DNA from: DASTFY01 sp963813375
GTDB lineage: Bacteria > Actinomycetota > Acidimicrobiia > Acidimicrobiales > Ilumatobacteraceae
Length of the DNA: 64,000 nucleotides
Assembly: GCA_963813375.1 (NCBI GenBank)
Contig: CAWEYT010000018.1
Span: forward strand, 120,854-184,853
Direction: 5' to 3'
Notes under the pieces: model-generated
Seen by the model: the letters and a program-made list of their open reading frames with translations, nothing else
Told to the model about the DNA's origin: nothing
Database searches by the model: none
Shown here: positions 37,538 to 47,324 of the stretch, one piece after another
How the letters are laid out: every line of letters begins with the position of its first letter
Position numbering within the stretch: the stretch's first letter is position 1
Position numbers and translations under genes: made by a program

Positions 37538-38578
37538 CTACGCCACGGTCTGCAGCGCGAGGACGTTGAACGCGTGGACCCAGTCGCTCTTGCCGGCGAG
37601 TCGCAGGCTGCCGAGGTCTTGCGATGCGACGATCGCGGACACCCACTCGTGGGTGACCTCGTCGACGAGGATCTGGCCCGGACCGGCGGCGGTCTGCAGG
37701 CGCGACGCAACGTTCACCGGATCGCCAACCACCGTGTAGTGCATGCGACGCTCCGAGCCGATGTTGCCAGCGATGACCTCTCCGGTCGTGACGCCGATGC
37801 CGAGATGCAGTCGTATCCCCGGCAGGGTCGGAATCTCGAGGCGCATGACCGCGTCCTGCATGGCGAGGGCCGCGCGGACGGCACGCTCGGGATCGTCCGA
37901 GTGGCCGACTGGTGCGCCGAAGAAGGACACCACGCCGTCGCCGATGAAATCGGCGACGGTGCCGCCGTGACGCTCGACCGCGTCGCTCACGACCGTCAGG
38001 AACCGGTTCAGGAGGTCCAGCGTCATCTCCGGAGGGTGCTCGGCTGCGAGTGCCGTGTAGCCACGCACATCGGCGAACAAGGTGGAGACGCGCCGCCGAT
38101 CGCCGCCGAGCGAGACCGAGAAGGGGTCACGGAGAACTTCGGCGGCAACGCTCGTGCTCACATAGCGTCCGAGTACATCGGCAAGCCGATCCTGCAACGC
38201 CTTCGTGCGCAGCAGTGAGCGCAGCCGGGCCGTCAGCTCGCTGGCGTCGAACGGCTTCGACAGGAAGTCGTTGGCGCCCGCCTCCAGGCCGCGCGCCTTG
38301 TCCTCCGGCCGGTCCAGGGCGGTGAGCAGCAGGATCGGCAGCCCGGCGTACTGGGGCTGGCCGCGCAACCGCTCACACACCTCGATGCCACCGGGGGCGG
38401 GCATCATCACGTCGAGGCAGACGAGATCGGGAATCTGCTCCTCGACGGCACGCAGCGCCGACTCACCGTCGACCGCCTCGACGACGTCGTAGCCCTGCCG
38501 CTCCAGGAGCTTGCGGAGCAGAGCACGCGTCCCAGCCTCGTCGTCCACCGCGAGGATCAGCGGCCGCTCGCGTCTCAC
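37538..38578 (-). CDS. Response regulator-adenylate/guanylate cyclase (class III)
   Basis: 346 residues. Receiver domain 1-125 (ILAVDDEAG, phospho-Asp in LVCLDVMMPAPGG, Lys in LSKPFD), then a class III cyclase (about 150-335): TLFADVRGYTAL with the first metal Asp, DFIGDGVVSFFGAP with the second, and RMHYTVVGDPVNVASRLQ. Thus phosphorylation may set cyclic nucleotide output. GTG start overlaps the stop of the upstream response regulator (GTGA). Confidence 0.92.
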   Translation of the reverse strand: MRRERPLILAVDDEAGTRALLRKLLERQGYDVVEAVDGESALRAVEEQIPDLVCLDVMMPAPGGIEVCERLRGQPQYAGLPILLLTALDRPEDKARGLEAGANDFLSKPFDASELTARLRSLLRTKALQDRLADVLGRYVSTSVAAEVLRDPFSVSLGGDRRRVSTLFADVRGYTALAAEHPPEMTLDLLNRFLTVVSDAVERHGGTVADFIGDGVVSFFGAPVGHSDDPERAVRAALAMQDAVMRLEIPTLPGIRLHLGIGVTTGEVIAGNIGSERRMHYTVVGDPVNVASRLQTAAGPGQILVDEVTHEWVSAIVASQDLGSLRLAGKSDWVHAFNVLALQTVA

Positions 38579-38940
38579 GGCAGCAGGCTCTGAATGGTGT
38601 CGACGAACGTGGCGAAGTCGATCGGCTTGCTGAGGTACTCGTCGAACCCGGCCGCGAGCGCCCGGTCACGATCGCCGAGCATGGCGTGGGCCGTGAACGC
38701 GACGATCCGCAGCTTCGCGGCGGCGCCCTGATCCCCGCGGAGCTCGCTCAACGCCTGCCAGCCGTCCATGTCGGGAAGCCCCAGGTCCATGAGCACCAGG
38801 TCGGGAAGGCGCTCCCGCGCCAGGGCGATGCCGTCGGTCGCGGTCTCCGCTGACAGCACCTCGTGCCCGGCCGCCTGTAGGAGCTTGCTCGCCAGCGCCC
38901 GGTTCGCGGGGGTGTCCTCGACGAGCAGGATCGTTGCCAC
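38575..38940 (-). CDS. Single-domain response regulator
   Basis: 121 residues, receiver domain only: ILLVEDTPANRALA, phospho-Asp in LVLMDLGLPDMDGW, Thr in VAFTAHA, Lys in LSKPID. Resembles DivK/CheY-like shuttles. Its GTG overlaps the histidine kinase TAG by one base and its stop overlaps the cyclase GTG, giving a three-gene relay in one transcript. Confidence 0.92.
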   Translation of the reverse strand: MATILLVEDTPANRALASKLLQAAGHEVLSAETATDGIALARERLPDLVLMDLGLPDMDGWQALSELRGDQGAAAKLRIVAFTAHAMLGDRDRALAAGFDEYLSKPIDFATFVDTIQSLLP

Positions 38941-40616
38941 TACAGCTGGGCCTTCGGTGCCCTTGCGTGCTCGCCATCGCGGGCGGCCGCCGATTGGACA
39001 CCGCCGGAAGCGTCGCGCGACGACCGGCAATCGAGCGGCAGGACGACGGTGAACACGCTTCCTCGCCCGACCTCGCTCTGCAGGACGATGTCGCCTCCCA
39101 TCGCTCGGGCCAGGAGCCGGCTGATCGAAAGACCGAGACCGGTGCCCGGCGCGGCGCCCTTCGCCCGGTGGAACTCCTCGAAGATGACCTCTCGTTGCTC
39201 GGGCGCGATGCCGGGCCCGGTGTCGCGCACGGCGACGCGGAGACCGCCGTCGGCCGCGCTCCCGGCCTCGACGTCCACTTCGCCCGTGTCCGTGAACTTC
39301 ATCGCGTTCCCGATGAGGTTGACGAGGATCTGCCGGACACGCTGGCGGTCGAGAATCACCGCGGCCGGCGTTCCCTCATTCCGCCACGCGAGGCGGAGGC
39401 CCTTCTGCGCGGCCAGCGAGCGGTGCTGCGCCACCACGGCCTCTACCACCTCACGCGGGTCGAACGACTCGGTATCGATCGTCAGCTTCCCGGACTCGAT
39501 CTTCGACAGATCGAGGATCTCATTGATCAGGCCGAGCAGGTCCTGCCCGCCCCGCTGGACCCATCCCAGCGAGGCCTTCTGCTCCTCGTTGAGCGGCCCG
39601 TCCACACCGGCGAGGAGCGCATCGGTGAAGCCGAGGATGGCCGTCATCGGCGTCCGCAGCTCGTGACTGACGTTGGCCAGGAACCGTGACTTCGCCTCGC
39701 TGGCGCGCTCGAGCGAAGCGTTCGTCTGACCGAGTTGCGTGGCGAGGGTGCGCTGCTCGTCGAACAGCGTCGCCAATCGCTCGCTCGTGCCATTCAGATC
39801 CTGCGCCAGCTTCCCGAACTCGTCGCGGTTCGGCACCTCCACGCGCTCGTCGAAGTCGCCTGCCGTGATGTCCGCCAGCCCACGCTGCATCTTCCTCACG
39901 GGAATGATGAAGGCCCACGAGAGCACGAATCCCAGCAGGAGCGCGACGATGACGCTCGTCGCGGAGAACGCGACCACCATCGCGGTGAAGAACGTCCGGG
40001 AGTCCTGGAAGTCCGCCTGTGCTCGCGTCATGTCTTCGTTGGCGGTCGCGATCAGGTCCCTCATCGACGCCTCGAGCGTGTGCGACGTCGGATGCTCCTC
40101 GTCGAGGTGCAGGGTCGTGGCGCCCGCGATGTCGCCCTGCCGGAACCGCTCCAACACCCGCTGGCCCGACGCCTCGTACTCCTGGTTGACGCTCGCCACC
40201 TCGGCGTAGAACGCGGCGTTCGCCGGCTCGGCGCGCGCCATCGCGGCGAGGAGCTCGGCGAAGTTCGTCTTGGCCTCCTCGACCTGGCCGTTGTACCTGG
40301 CGGCATCCTGGGGGAGGAGCAAGGCCATGGCGCGGTAGTGGCTCTGCGCGGTCACCGCGTAGAGCATCTCGTGTGCGCGTGTCGCCTTGAGCTGCGCACG
40401 GTTCAGCTCGACCATGCGGTCGTTCATCTGGCGGATGACGACGAGGCTGAGGGCGCCCATCGCGACGAGCAGCAAGGCGCCGATGAGGAACCCGAAGAGG
40501 AGCTTGCGGTGGACGCCCGAGTTCGACGCGAGCCGCGGCGTCGACGACTGGGCGCAGCCAGCCGGTGAAGCGGGGCATCCGCGGCTCGGCGGCGGCGTCG
40601 CGGGCTCTCGACTCAC
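38940..40616 (-). CDS. Membrane sensor histidine kinase (4-helix sensor, HAMP)
   Basis: 558 residues. TM1 about 38-60 (LLFGFLIGALLLVAMGALSL), an extracytoplasmic four-helix bundle (about 65-210), TM2 about 212-238, HAMP (RKMQRGLADITAGDFDERVEV), HisKA with FLANVSHELRTPM, and HATPase with N box NLIGNAMKFTD, DTGPGIAP and GTGLGLSI. It would phosphorylate the two receiver proteins encoded downstream. Signal unknown. Confidence 0.93.
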   Translation of the reverse strand: MSREPATPPPSRGCPASPAGCAQSSTPRLASNSGVHRKLLFGFLIGALLLVAMGALSLVVIRQMNDRMVELNRAQLKATRAHEMLYAVTAQSHYRAMALLLPQDAARYNGQVEEAKTNFAELLAAMARAEPANAAFYAEVASVNQEYEASGQRVLERFRQGDIAGATTLHLDEEHPTSHTLEASMRDLIATANEDMTRAQADFQDSRTFFTAMVVAFSATSVIVALLLGFVLSWAFIIPVRKMQRGLADITAGDFDERVEVPNRDEFGKLAQDLNGTSERLATLFDEQRTLATQLGQTNASLERASEAKSRFLANVSHELRTPMTAILGFTDALLAGVDGPLNEEQKASLGWVQRGGQDLLGLINEILDLSKIESGKLTIDTESFDPREVVEAVVAQHRSLAAQKGLRLAWRNEGTPAAVILDRQRVRQILVNLIGNAMKFTDTGEVDVEAGSAADGGLRVAVRDTGPGIAPEQREVIFEEFHRAKGAAPGTGLGLSISRLLARAMGGDIVLQSEVGRGSVFTVVLPLDCRSSRDASGGVQSAAARDGEHARAPKAQL

Positions 40617-40665
40617 GGGCGGTACTCGATGGGATGGCGGAGGAGCGCCACCGAGAGCGGATCTC

Positions 40666-40694
40666 CGGACATGTCCGCTGACATGCTACGACAT
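40666..40694. promoter_or_regulatory. 12-bp palindrome and GACAT repeats upstream of kinase operon
   Basis: CGGACATGTCCG (40666-40677) is a perfect palindrome 50 bases upstream of the kinase start. GACAT occurs three times in a row at 40668, 40680 and 40690. On the minus strand TAGCAT, a -10-like hexamer, lies just before the palindrome. Likely an operator for this operon. The rest of the 40617-40834 gap shows nothing clear. Confidence 0.5.
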
Positions 40695-40834
40695 CCCGGA
40701 TCTGGCTGAGTGTGACGCTTCGGCGAGCCCGTGCACACCTGTGAGGTTCGCGCCTCGCGGCCGCCGCGCGGCGCCAAATTCTGCGGCGGTGGGCTGGAGC
40801 AGGCCCGTCGCCGAGGCCTGCTCGTGAGGCGGGA

Positions 40835-41291
40835 TCAGGTCGTGTCGGAGATCGGCGCGGTGAGCTCCAGGGCGATGCCGTCGGGATCGAAGAAGGCCAG
40901 GAAGCACAGGCCCAGCGGGCCGAGCTCTCGGATCGGCCCGTGCTCCACCCCCGACTCGTCGAGCAGCCGGGTAGCGGCATCAAGGTCAGCTCGGGTCGGC
41001 ACGCTGAAGCTGAGGTGGTCGAGCCCGACTCGGAAGGGATCAAAACGGTCACGGCTGGTCGCCCGTTCCACGTCCACTGGCCGCAGCCCGAAGAACATCC
41101 CCTGGTGCATGAGGATGACTCCGCCCTGGAGGGAGTCGACGATGACGCTCGTGGTGCTCGTCGTCCGGCGGGGGCGGCGCATCGACGGCCACGTCGAAGC
41201 CCAGCACCTCCGTGTAGAACGCCTTCGACCTGTCGACGTCAGTGACCGCCAGTCGGATGTGGTGGATGGGCCCTGCGGGAAGATGAGACAC
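40835..41291 (-). CDS. VOC family (glyoxalase/bleomycin resistance) protein
   Basis: About 151 residues. IHHIRLAVTDVDRSKAFYTEVLGF is the first half-site of the vicinal-oxygen-chelate fold; GLDHLSFSVPTRADLDAATR and FFDPDGIALELTAP the second, giving the His/Glu metal ligands. A double-base site at 41159-41162 (GAC+G, Asp/Glu) interrupts it. GTG start. Substrate unknown. Confidence 0.83.
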
Positions 41292-41355
41292 CCTGCCTCC
41301 TCGGTCGTCGTTGAGCGCGATCGTACGGACCTCTCGACAAGCTGAGGAGCAGACG

Positions 41356-41743
41356 TCAACCGGCGAGCGAGAACGTACGGAACGACTCGACGTCGCCGAC
41401 CACCCGATCGACGGTGAGGTCCTCGAGGCAGCCGATCAGCTTCTTCTGCTCGTGGTGTCCGACGGCCGGCCTGAGAACGACGCGGTAGCGCCCGTCGCCG
41501 ATCGGCCGCAGCTCGCCGTCCTCGGTCACGCGGGAGCTGGTCTGCGCCGCGCAGATCGCCCACAGCGCCGCCGCGGCGCTCCGCCTCGCCCGGCGCGAAG
41601 CGGTCCTCGTCCACGGACAGCACCAACTCCGTCGCCGCGTCGGCGCGCACCGGGTCGGGCCTGCTCTGGGTGAGATCACCGAGCTCGCCGACGACGACGG
41701 ACGCTGCCGCCGCCAACGCGATGACGATCAGCAAGCGTTTCAT
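41356..41743 (-). CDS. Exported conserved protein, unknown
   Basis: About 128 residues. Signal peptide RLLIVIALAAAASVVVGELG. After repair at 41578-41581 (GAG+C, Glu/Asp) it continues AAAALWAICAAQTSSRVTED, IGDGRYRVVLRPAVGHHEQK and KLIGCLEDLTVDRVVGDV. Two Cys could form a disulfide. A type seen in actinobacteria; function unknown. Its start overlaps the stop of the membrane protein upstream by 4 bases. Confidence 0.72.
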
Positions 41744-42232
41744 CGTGGTGCGAACGGATCGACCGGCGGCTCCCCGAGGAGCCCACCGGGGGATGGCTGC
41801 AGCGTTGACAGCTTGCGGGCGAGGCCGCGTTCGAGCGTCGGCACGGCGGTCAAGCGTGCGATCCGGTCGACGACCCACGCCAGCGCCGACAGCAGCACGC
41901 CGGCGCCCAACAGCACGGGGACGAAGACGTTCATCTCCTGCCGTTGCATCCAGGCGAACGGCTTCGCCGGCTCCGGTGAGTGCTCTCGGAGCTGGCGCAG
42001 CACGCGCTCGCCATTCGGCGGGTCGATCGAGCCGATCCAGCCGCCGGCCGAGCTTGCCGAGGCGATCGAGGACGAGCGAGCCGAGCAGGGCGACCTCGGC
42101 GGCGAGGAAGATGATCCCGGACACGAGGGCCCGGTTCCACTCCCACCGGTAGAGGTACACGAAGACGTACCAGCCGGCGGCCACCATCACGGTCAGCAGC
42201 GCGGCCAGCCCGATCCGTCGAGGCGTGCTCAC
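41740..42232 (-). CDS. Three-TM membrane protein, unknown
   Basis: About 163 residues. TM1 GLAALLTVMVAAGWYVFVYL, TM2 ALVSGIIFLAAEVALLGSLV, TM3 NVFVPVLLGAGVLLSALAWV, separated by a basic amphipathic stretch. Double-base site at 42034-42037 (Asp GAT+C). GTG 42232 overlaps the stop of the PEP-utilising enzyme (GTGA), and its own stop overlaps the exported protein start, so all three are coupled. Confidence 0.72.
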
Positions 42233-44337
42233 GCGGCACCCCACTCGCCGGCCTCCAGCGCGGAGACCTCACCGGTCGTGCCGTCGACGACGACCCACGT
42301 CCCGTCGGCGAACTGGTCGGAGGCACCCGCCAGGCCGACGACCGTCGGGACGCCGTACTCGCGGGCGAGGATCGCCAGGTGCGAGAGGACGCTGCCGGTC
42401 TCGGCGACGAGCGCGCCGAGCCCGGGGAGCATCGGCGCCAGGCCTGGGTCGAGCGTGCGCACGACGAGCACGTCGCCGGCGGACGGTGCCGTGTCCGTGC
42501 CGAGGTGGACCGGTCCGGCGCCGCGGCCACCGCCTGCGCCCCGGCCACTCTCGCCGCGCCCTGTGCCGACGGGCACGACGACGCCGTCGACGGTCAGGCG
42601 GAACGACGCTGGGAGCGGCGGTCCCGGCTCGAACCCGTCGCGCAGGTCGAGCACCAGCGACCCACCGGACTCGACGAGCTCGGCGAGCTCGTCCAGATGC
42701 AGGCTGGCCACGGCCGTCGGCGCCGTCAGCACGCCGCGCTCGACGAGCCGCCGGCCGAGCGCCAGCGCGGCTCGCGCCGTCAGCTCCTGGACCCAGCGGA
42801 TGCGAAGCCGCAGCGACTCCCGCACCGCCGCCTCGCCGCCGGCCGGGGAGGCGAGCGACCGGCGGCGAGGCGGGAGGCGGGGGGAGGGTGAGCGGCTCGC
42901 CGATGGACGGCGGCACGAGGGTGAGCAGCACGGGATGCCGGGCGACCAGCTCGTCATCCGTTGCATCCGAATGAATCGGCCGGTTCGGCCCCCGGCGTCG
43001 GACAGGACGCGGAGTGCGGCGGACGCGGCGGTCGGTTGGTCGCCGTCGTCGGCGTCGTCGAGCAGGAGCCCGGCGAGGACCTCGTGGCCATGCAGCGCCG
43101 CCAGGGTCTGGTGCGACCGACGCAGCATGCCGGACGAGATCGGCCGGGTCGAGCGTCGACAGCGGCGGGATCGAGCGCAGGTCGGCGTCGATCTCGTCGA
43201 TCAGGTCGTCGGCCAGCGCCGGCAGGGCGACCTTCAAGCGACCGACCCGCCAGGCTGCCTTCAGCCGCCGCGCCGGCGGCCGCGGATCGAGGCGTGACCA
43301 CACCGACCGGCGTCGGGTCGTCACGCCCAGCAGGTCGAGGTCGGCCGCGACGCGACCGCCGACGGTGACGACGATCGGCGACTCGCGCAGCCGCCGCGCC
43401 GGAGTCGCGCCGGCGATGCTTCAGCGCCTCGCGCAGCCCGTCGCGCAGTGGCGTCGACCCAAAGGTCCTCCTCCAGCGCGCGCAGCGGCAGACCGAACGT
43501 CTCGGCGACCGGACCGGGACCGAGCACCGGACCGCTTGCGCGTGCCTCGTCGCCAACGGCGGTGATCGGCCGGCTCTGCAGCAGCACGACACGGCCGTCG
43601 GCCTCGATCGCCCACTCGATGTCCTGGGGCCCGCCGAACGTGGCCGACGCACGACGGGCGAGGTTCACGAGCTGGCGGAGGGTCCGCCGTGCCGCGCAGC
43701 GCAGTCGGGCTCGTCGGGGCTGGCTTCCCGCAGCCGACCGCGCGCCGACAGCGTCAGGTGCACGCCGTCGACCTGACCGCTGACGAGGCGGTCCGGACCG
43801 CCGGGCACGGCGGCGACGACGAGGCGGTCGGTGCGGCCGGTCACGGGATCGGCGCCGAACAGCACGCCTCCCCATGCCGGCTCGAGGAACGGCTGCACGA
43901 GGACGGCGATCGGAGCGTCGCCGCCGGACGGGCGACGTCGTCGACGGCGTCCAGGAAGCGCTCCCAACCGCGCACGTCGAGCACCGACGTGAAGAGGCCT
44001 GCCATCGAGTGCGAACCGCCGTCTTCGACCGTCGACGACGAGCGCACGACGAGCGCGAGCCGGCCCGAGTCGGACAGGGCCCGCCACGCGTCGTGCAGCG
44101 CCGTCGGCGTGATGCCAGGAGGCGGCGCCCGTCGAGCGACGGCCCGCGTGCCGGCCGTCGTCACTGCGAAGCCCGGCAGCACCGGGATGCCGGCGGCACG
44201 AGCCCGGGCGAGCGCGGACGGCCTTGGCGCCGACGACATCGGCACGCGCGGGCCGATCTCGGCGTCCAGGTCGACGACCGCGGGGATCGCGGTCGTCCTG
44301 GGCGGCCGCAGTGGCGAGATGCACCGGGTGCGGTCAT
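42229..44337 (-). CDS. PEP-utilising enzyme (PEP synthase / rifampicin phosphotransferase-like)
   Basis: 697 residues after repair. N-terminal ATP-grasp part: VVDLDAEIG, VVGAKASALARARAAGIPVLPG, VRSSSTVEDGGSHSMAGLF, QPFLEPAWGGVLFGADPVTG, QDIEWAIEADGRVVLLQSRPI. C-terminal swivelling His domain: VLVVRTLDPGLAPM and AETGSVLSHLAILAREYGVP. No PEP/pyruvate barrel (as in PpsA), so it is closer to Rph-type or glycan-kinase-like proteins that phosphorylate a small molecule. About 15 double-base sites, the densest in the window; 2109 minus 15 is divisible by three. Start ATG 44337 gives MTAPVHLATRPPR. Confidence 0.78.
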
Positions 44338-44563
44338 GGCCGCGCTCACCGCACGTGCTCGGGTCCGCCCGAGGTCGAGGTTGGCGTGAGTGACCGGAGC
44401 AGTCGTCCGTCACTCCAGGTCGTGCTGCACATCACCCGATCCTCCTTTCGCCGCCTGGCGGAGGCTGTAGCGGTGTAAACGCTCCAGACCACCCGAACTC
44501 ATCCCTCTGCCGGCGTGCGCTTCGTCACACTCGCGTGGTGACGACTCAACTCGCAGGCGGTGC

Positions 44564-44705
44564 GGATGTCCATCGGGGACATCCCCGAACGTCCATCCGG
44601 GCGACCCCGACGGATTTCGGGGTGTATCCCGGGAACCCCGGAGCGTGGTTCCGGGTCTCTCTGCCCGCCTCGGGGACTGCCCTGACGCCGGTTAGGGTCA
44701 GGACA
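44564..44705 (+). promoter_or_regulatory. Array of four hairpins and leaderless promoter before PAP2 gene
   Basis: GGATGTCC-ATCGG-GGACATCC (44564-44584, perfect 8-bp stem) is followed by CCCCGA...TCGGGG near 44607-44623, CCGGGAACC...GGTTCCGG near 44629-44655 and CCTGAC...GTCAGG near 44680-44702. TAGGGT at 44693-44698 is a -10-like box nine bases before the ATG. The stretch 44338-44563 upstream shows no gene. Confidence 0.5.
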
Positions 44706-44707
44706 CC

Positions 44708-45487
44708 ATGTCGACCGAGACTTCGTGCCCTCGACGGTCGCCGCGGTCGCCATGGCGAGCCGCCCGGAACAGCTCTCGGCTCGCTGTCTCCATTGCGAGC
44801 CACCGCTCACTCCGGTCCGCTTCTTCGCCCTCCGCCCGCGCCTGCGAACGATGTTGGCGGTCATCTTCGCCCTGCTGGCAACCGCCGCCTGGGTCGGGCG
44901 GCGGGGCGATACTGCTGACCTGGGACGAGCCGATCCAGCGGGCGGTCGAGGCGAGCCGCACCGACATCACCAACGAGGTCTTCCGCACCATCTCGTTCCT
45001 CGGCTCGACCAGGGCCGTGCTCTCACTCGGCTGCGTGCTGGCCGCGCTGGCATGGCGTCGCTGTCGGGCCGTCGGGATCGTCGTACTGCTCGCCATGCTC
45101 AGCCGCCCGTTGCTCGAGTTCACCCTCAAGGCCATCGTCGACCGGGACCGCCCCGACCTCGAGCGCCTCGTCGCCGGCAACGGCCCGTCGTTCCCGAGCG
45201 GGCACGTGATGGCGTCGGTCGCGCTGTGGGGCCTCGTGCCGCTCGTCGTCACGCTCTACACCCGCGACCGGCGGATCTGGTGGGCCTCCGTCGCTGGTTC
45301 GGCGGCGCTGATCCTCGCGATCGGAGCCAGCCGCATGTACCTGGGGGTGCACTGGTTCTCGGACGTGGTCGGTGGCCTCGTCGTCGGTGCCTTCTTCCTG
45401 CTGGGAGTGGAATGGGTGATGACACGCCGCCACCGGCGTGATCCGTGCACCCGCGGCTGCAGCTGCCGCGAGCCCTCAGCCGTGTAG
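44708..45487 (+). CDS. PAP2 family phosphatase (undecaprenyl/lipid phosphatase type)
   Basis: About 258 residues after repair of three double-base sites (two in the first 10 codons, one near 44897, Val GTC+G). Six TM helices. Active-site motifs KAIVDRDRPDLERL (KX6RP), PSFPSGHVM (PSGH) and ASRMYLGVHWFSDVVGG (SRX5HX3D). The N-terminus has an unusual CLHC pair. Acts on lipid pyrophosphates at the membrane. Leaderless ATG. Confidence 0.85.
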   Translation: MSTETSCPRRSPRSPWRAARNSSRLAVSIASHRSLRSASSPSARACERCWRSSSPCWQPPPGSGGGAILLTWDEPIQRAVEASRTDITNEVFRTISFLGSTRAVLSLGCVLAALAWRRCRAVGIVVLLAMLSRPLLEFTLKAIVDRDRPDLERLVAGNGPSFPSGHVMASVALWGLVPLVVTLYTRDRRIWWASVAGSAALILAIGASRMYLGVHWFSDVVGGLVVGAFFLLGVEWVMTRRHRRDPCTRGCSCREPSAV

Positions 45488-45616
45488 TCGAGACGAGCCT
45501 GGCGATGGACTCGTCGACGAGCTCGCGGCAGCTCTGCCCACTGGAGTGCTGCAGTTCGCCAACCGCCGCGGCCGAGCCCGCAATCGGTCGTGGTTGCTGC
45601 GCGCCACACTTGCGCC

Positions 45617-46004
45617 ATGAACGCTTCCGAACCGGTCCACCACATCCGCCCAGGTGGAGCGCGTCGAGGCTGACCCGACGCCGGGCATGACACGCGAGCG
45701 GGCCATCGAGGTCGAAGGACTGTGGGCGGGGTTGGTGCGCACCGAGCCGGCCATGACGTCGGCCTGGCACCACCACGGCGACTACGAGACGTCGATCTAT
45801 GTTGCCGACGGGACGCTGCGCATGGAGTCGGGCCCCGGCGGCTCGGAGGTGATCGACGCCGAGCCCGGTGACTTCCTGCACGTCCCCAAGGGCGCCATCC
45901 ATCGCGAGAGCAACCGGGGAGAGACGGAGAGTCACCTGATCGTTGTGCGCGCCGGTCGAGGTGCGCCGACGATCAACGTGGACGGCCCGGCGCCCTCGGA
46001 CTGA
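45617..46004 (+). CDS. Cupin domain protein
   Basis: About 128 residues. AWHHHGDYETSIYVADGTLRM holds the first cupin motif with the metal histidines, PGDFLHVPKGAIHRESN the second. A double-base site at 45650-45653 (Pro CCA+G) separates the start MNASEPVHHIRP from VERVEADPTPGM. No enzyme-specific feature seen. Stands alone between PAP2 and the two-component pair; the flanking gaps (129 and 148 bases) show no clear signal besides TACACT before 46153. Confidence 0.8.
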
Positions 46005-46140
46005 CCCGGGTCCAGCCACGAGGCCCTGGCACAGGAACTCCTCGGCGCCCTGTTGCTCGGTTCCTACGACGGACCCCCTGGCGTCATCTGAGGGTTCTTC
46101 CACGGGCACTCGTCGCTCACCGTTCGAAGAAGCGCCCTCG

Positions 46141-46146
46141 TACACT
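46141..46146 (+). promoter_or_regulatory. -10 element, leaderless start
   Basis: TACACT ends six bases before GTG 46153, the first gene of the kinase/regulator pair. No Shine-Dalgarno is visible. Confidence 0.45.
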
Positions 46147-46152
46147 CCTCCC

Positions 46153-47324
46153 GTGACGCTGTGGCGCCGCTGGCGCGCCGACCTCGCCCGACCGGAGGTC
46201 CCGACGGGCCGGGAGGAGCTCGGCTTCCTGGTCGGCACGGCGGTGGTCATCGTCGTCGCCGCCCAGTTGACCGACCCGGGCACCGCCCTCGACCTGATCG
46301 TGCTGGCACCGGCGGTCGTCGCCTTCGTGCTCCGCGGCCTCGTCGCCGCGACTGCCCGCCGAGGTGTTCGCCGTGATGGTCATCGTGCCGGTCGCGCTGG
46401 CCGTCGGGCGCGACGGCGGCGCTGGAGGGAGCGTTCTTCCTCGGCGTGATGATGGTGTTCAACACGGCGTCCCAACTCGGATCGTTGACCCGGGCGCTGA
46501 TCATCACGGGTGCCGCCGATGGCGCTCCCGTGGGTGGTGGCGGAGCAGCTCGCGCCGGAGTCGGGGATCGCCTGGGAGCCGTGGGTGCTCGCCAACGTGT
46601 TCATCTTCACCCTCGGGCGGGCCGTGTACCGCCAGGAACGGTTGATCGAGCAGCTGGAGCAGGCCCGTCGCGCGCTGGCCGACCAGGAGGTGGCCGAGGA
46701 GCGGCGGCGCATCGCCCGCGAGCTGCACGACCTCGCCGGGCACACGCTGGCGGCGATGCTGCTGCACGTCACCGGTGCCCGGCACGTGCTGCGCCGGGAT
46801 CTCGCCGAGGCCGAGCGGGCGTTGATCGACGCCGAAACGGTCGGCCGGGCGAGCCTCGACCAGATCCGGGCGACGGTCGCCTCGCTGCGCGCCGACGAAC
46901 GGGGCACCGACCCGGCGCTGGCCGGGGTGGCCGACATCGCCGCGCTCGTCGACGAGTACCGCCGTGCGGGCCTCGTCGTCGAGATGACGATCGACGAGTC
47001 GGCGGCCGAGCTCGACCGGGCCGGTCGGTGTCGCCGTCCACCGCGTCGCACGGGAGGGACTGGCCAACGTGGCCCGGCACGCGCCGGGCAACCGTGTCGA
47101 GGTGCGCGTCGACCGTGACGGTGACGGTGTGCGCCTGCTCGTCGTCGATCGGGGCCGACCGGCGTCGCCGCCGGACCCTCAGGGGCTGCACTTCGGTCTC
47201 GTCGGGATGGCCGAGCGGACCCGCGTCGCTCGGGGGCCGTTTCGATGCGGGCCAACCGCCGGACGGGTGGCGGCTCGAGGCCTACTTCCCGAACGCGGGC
47301 GCTGATCAGTTCGTCCCGTCGTGA
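46153..47324 (+). CDS. NarL-type sensor histidine kinase
   Basis: 388 residues after five double-base repairs (each +1; 1172 minus 5 is divisible by three). Four TM helices in the first 150 residues, then HisKA_3: VAEERRRIARELHDLAGHTLAAML with the phospho-His in ELHD, and HATPase: VHRVAREGLANVARHAPGN and GLHFGLVGMAERT. Pairs with the LuxR-type regulator whose GTG overlaps its stop. Confidence 0.87.
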
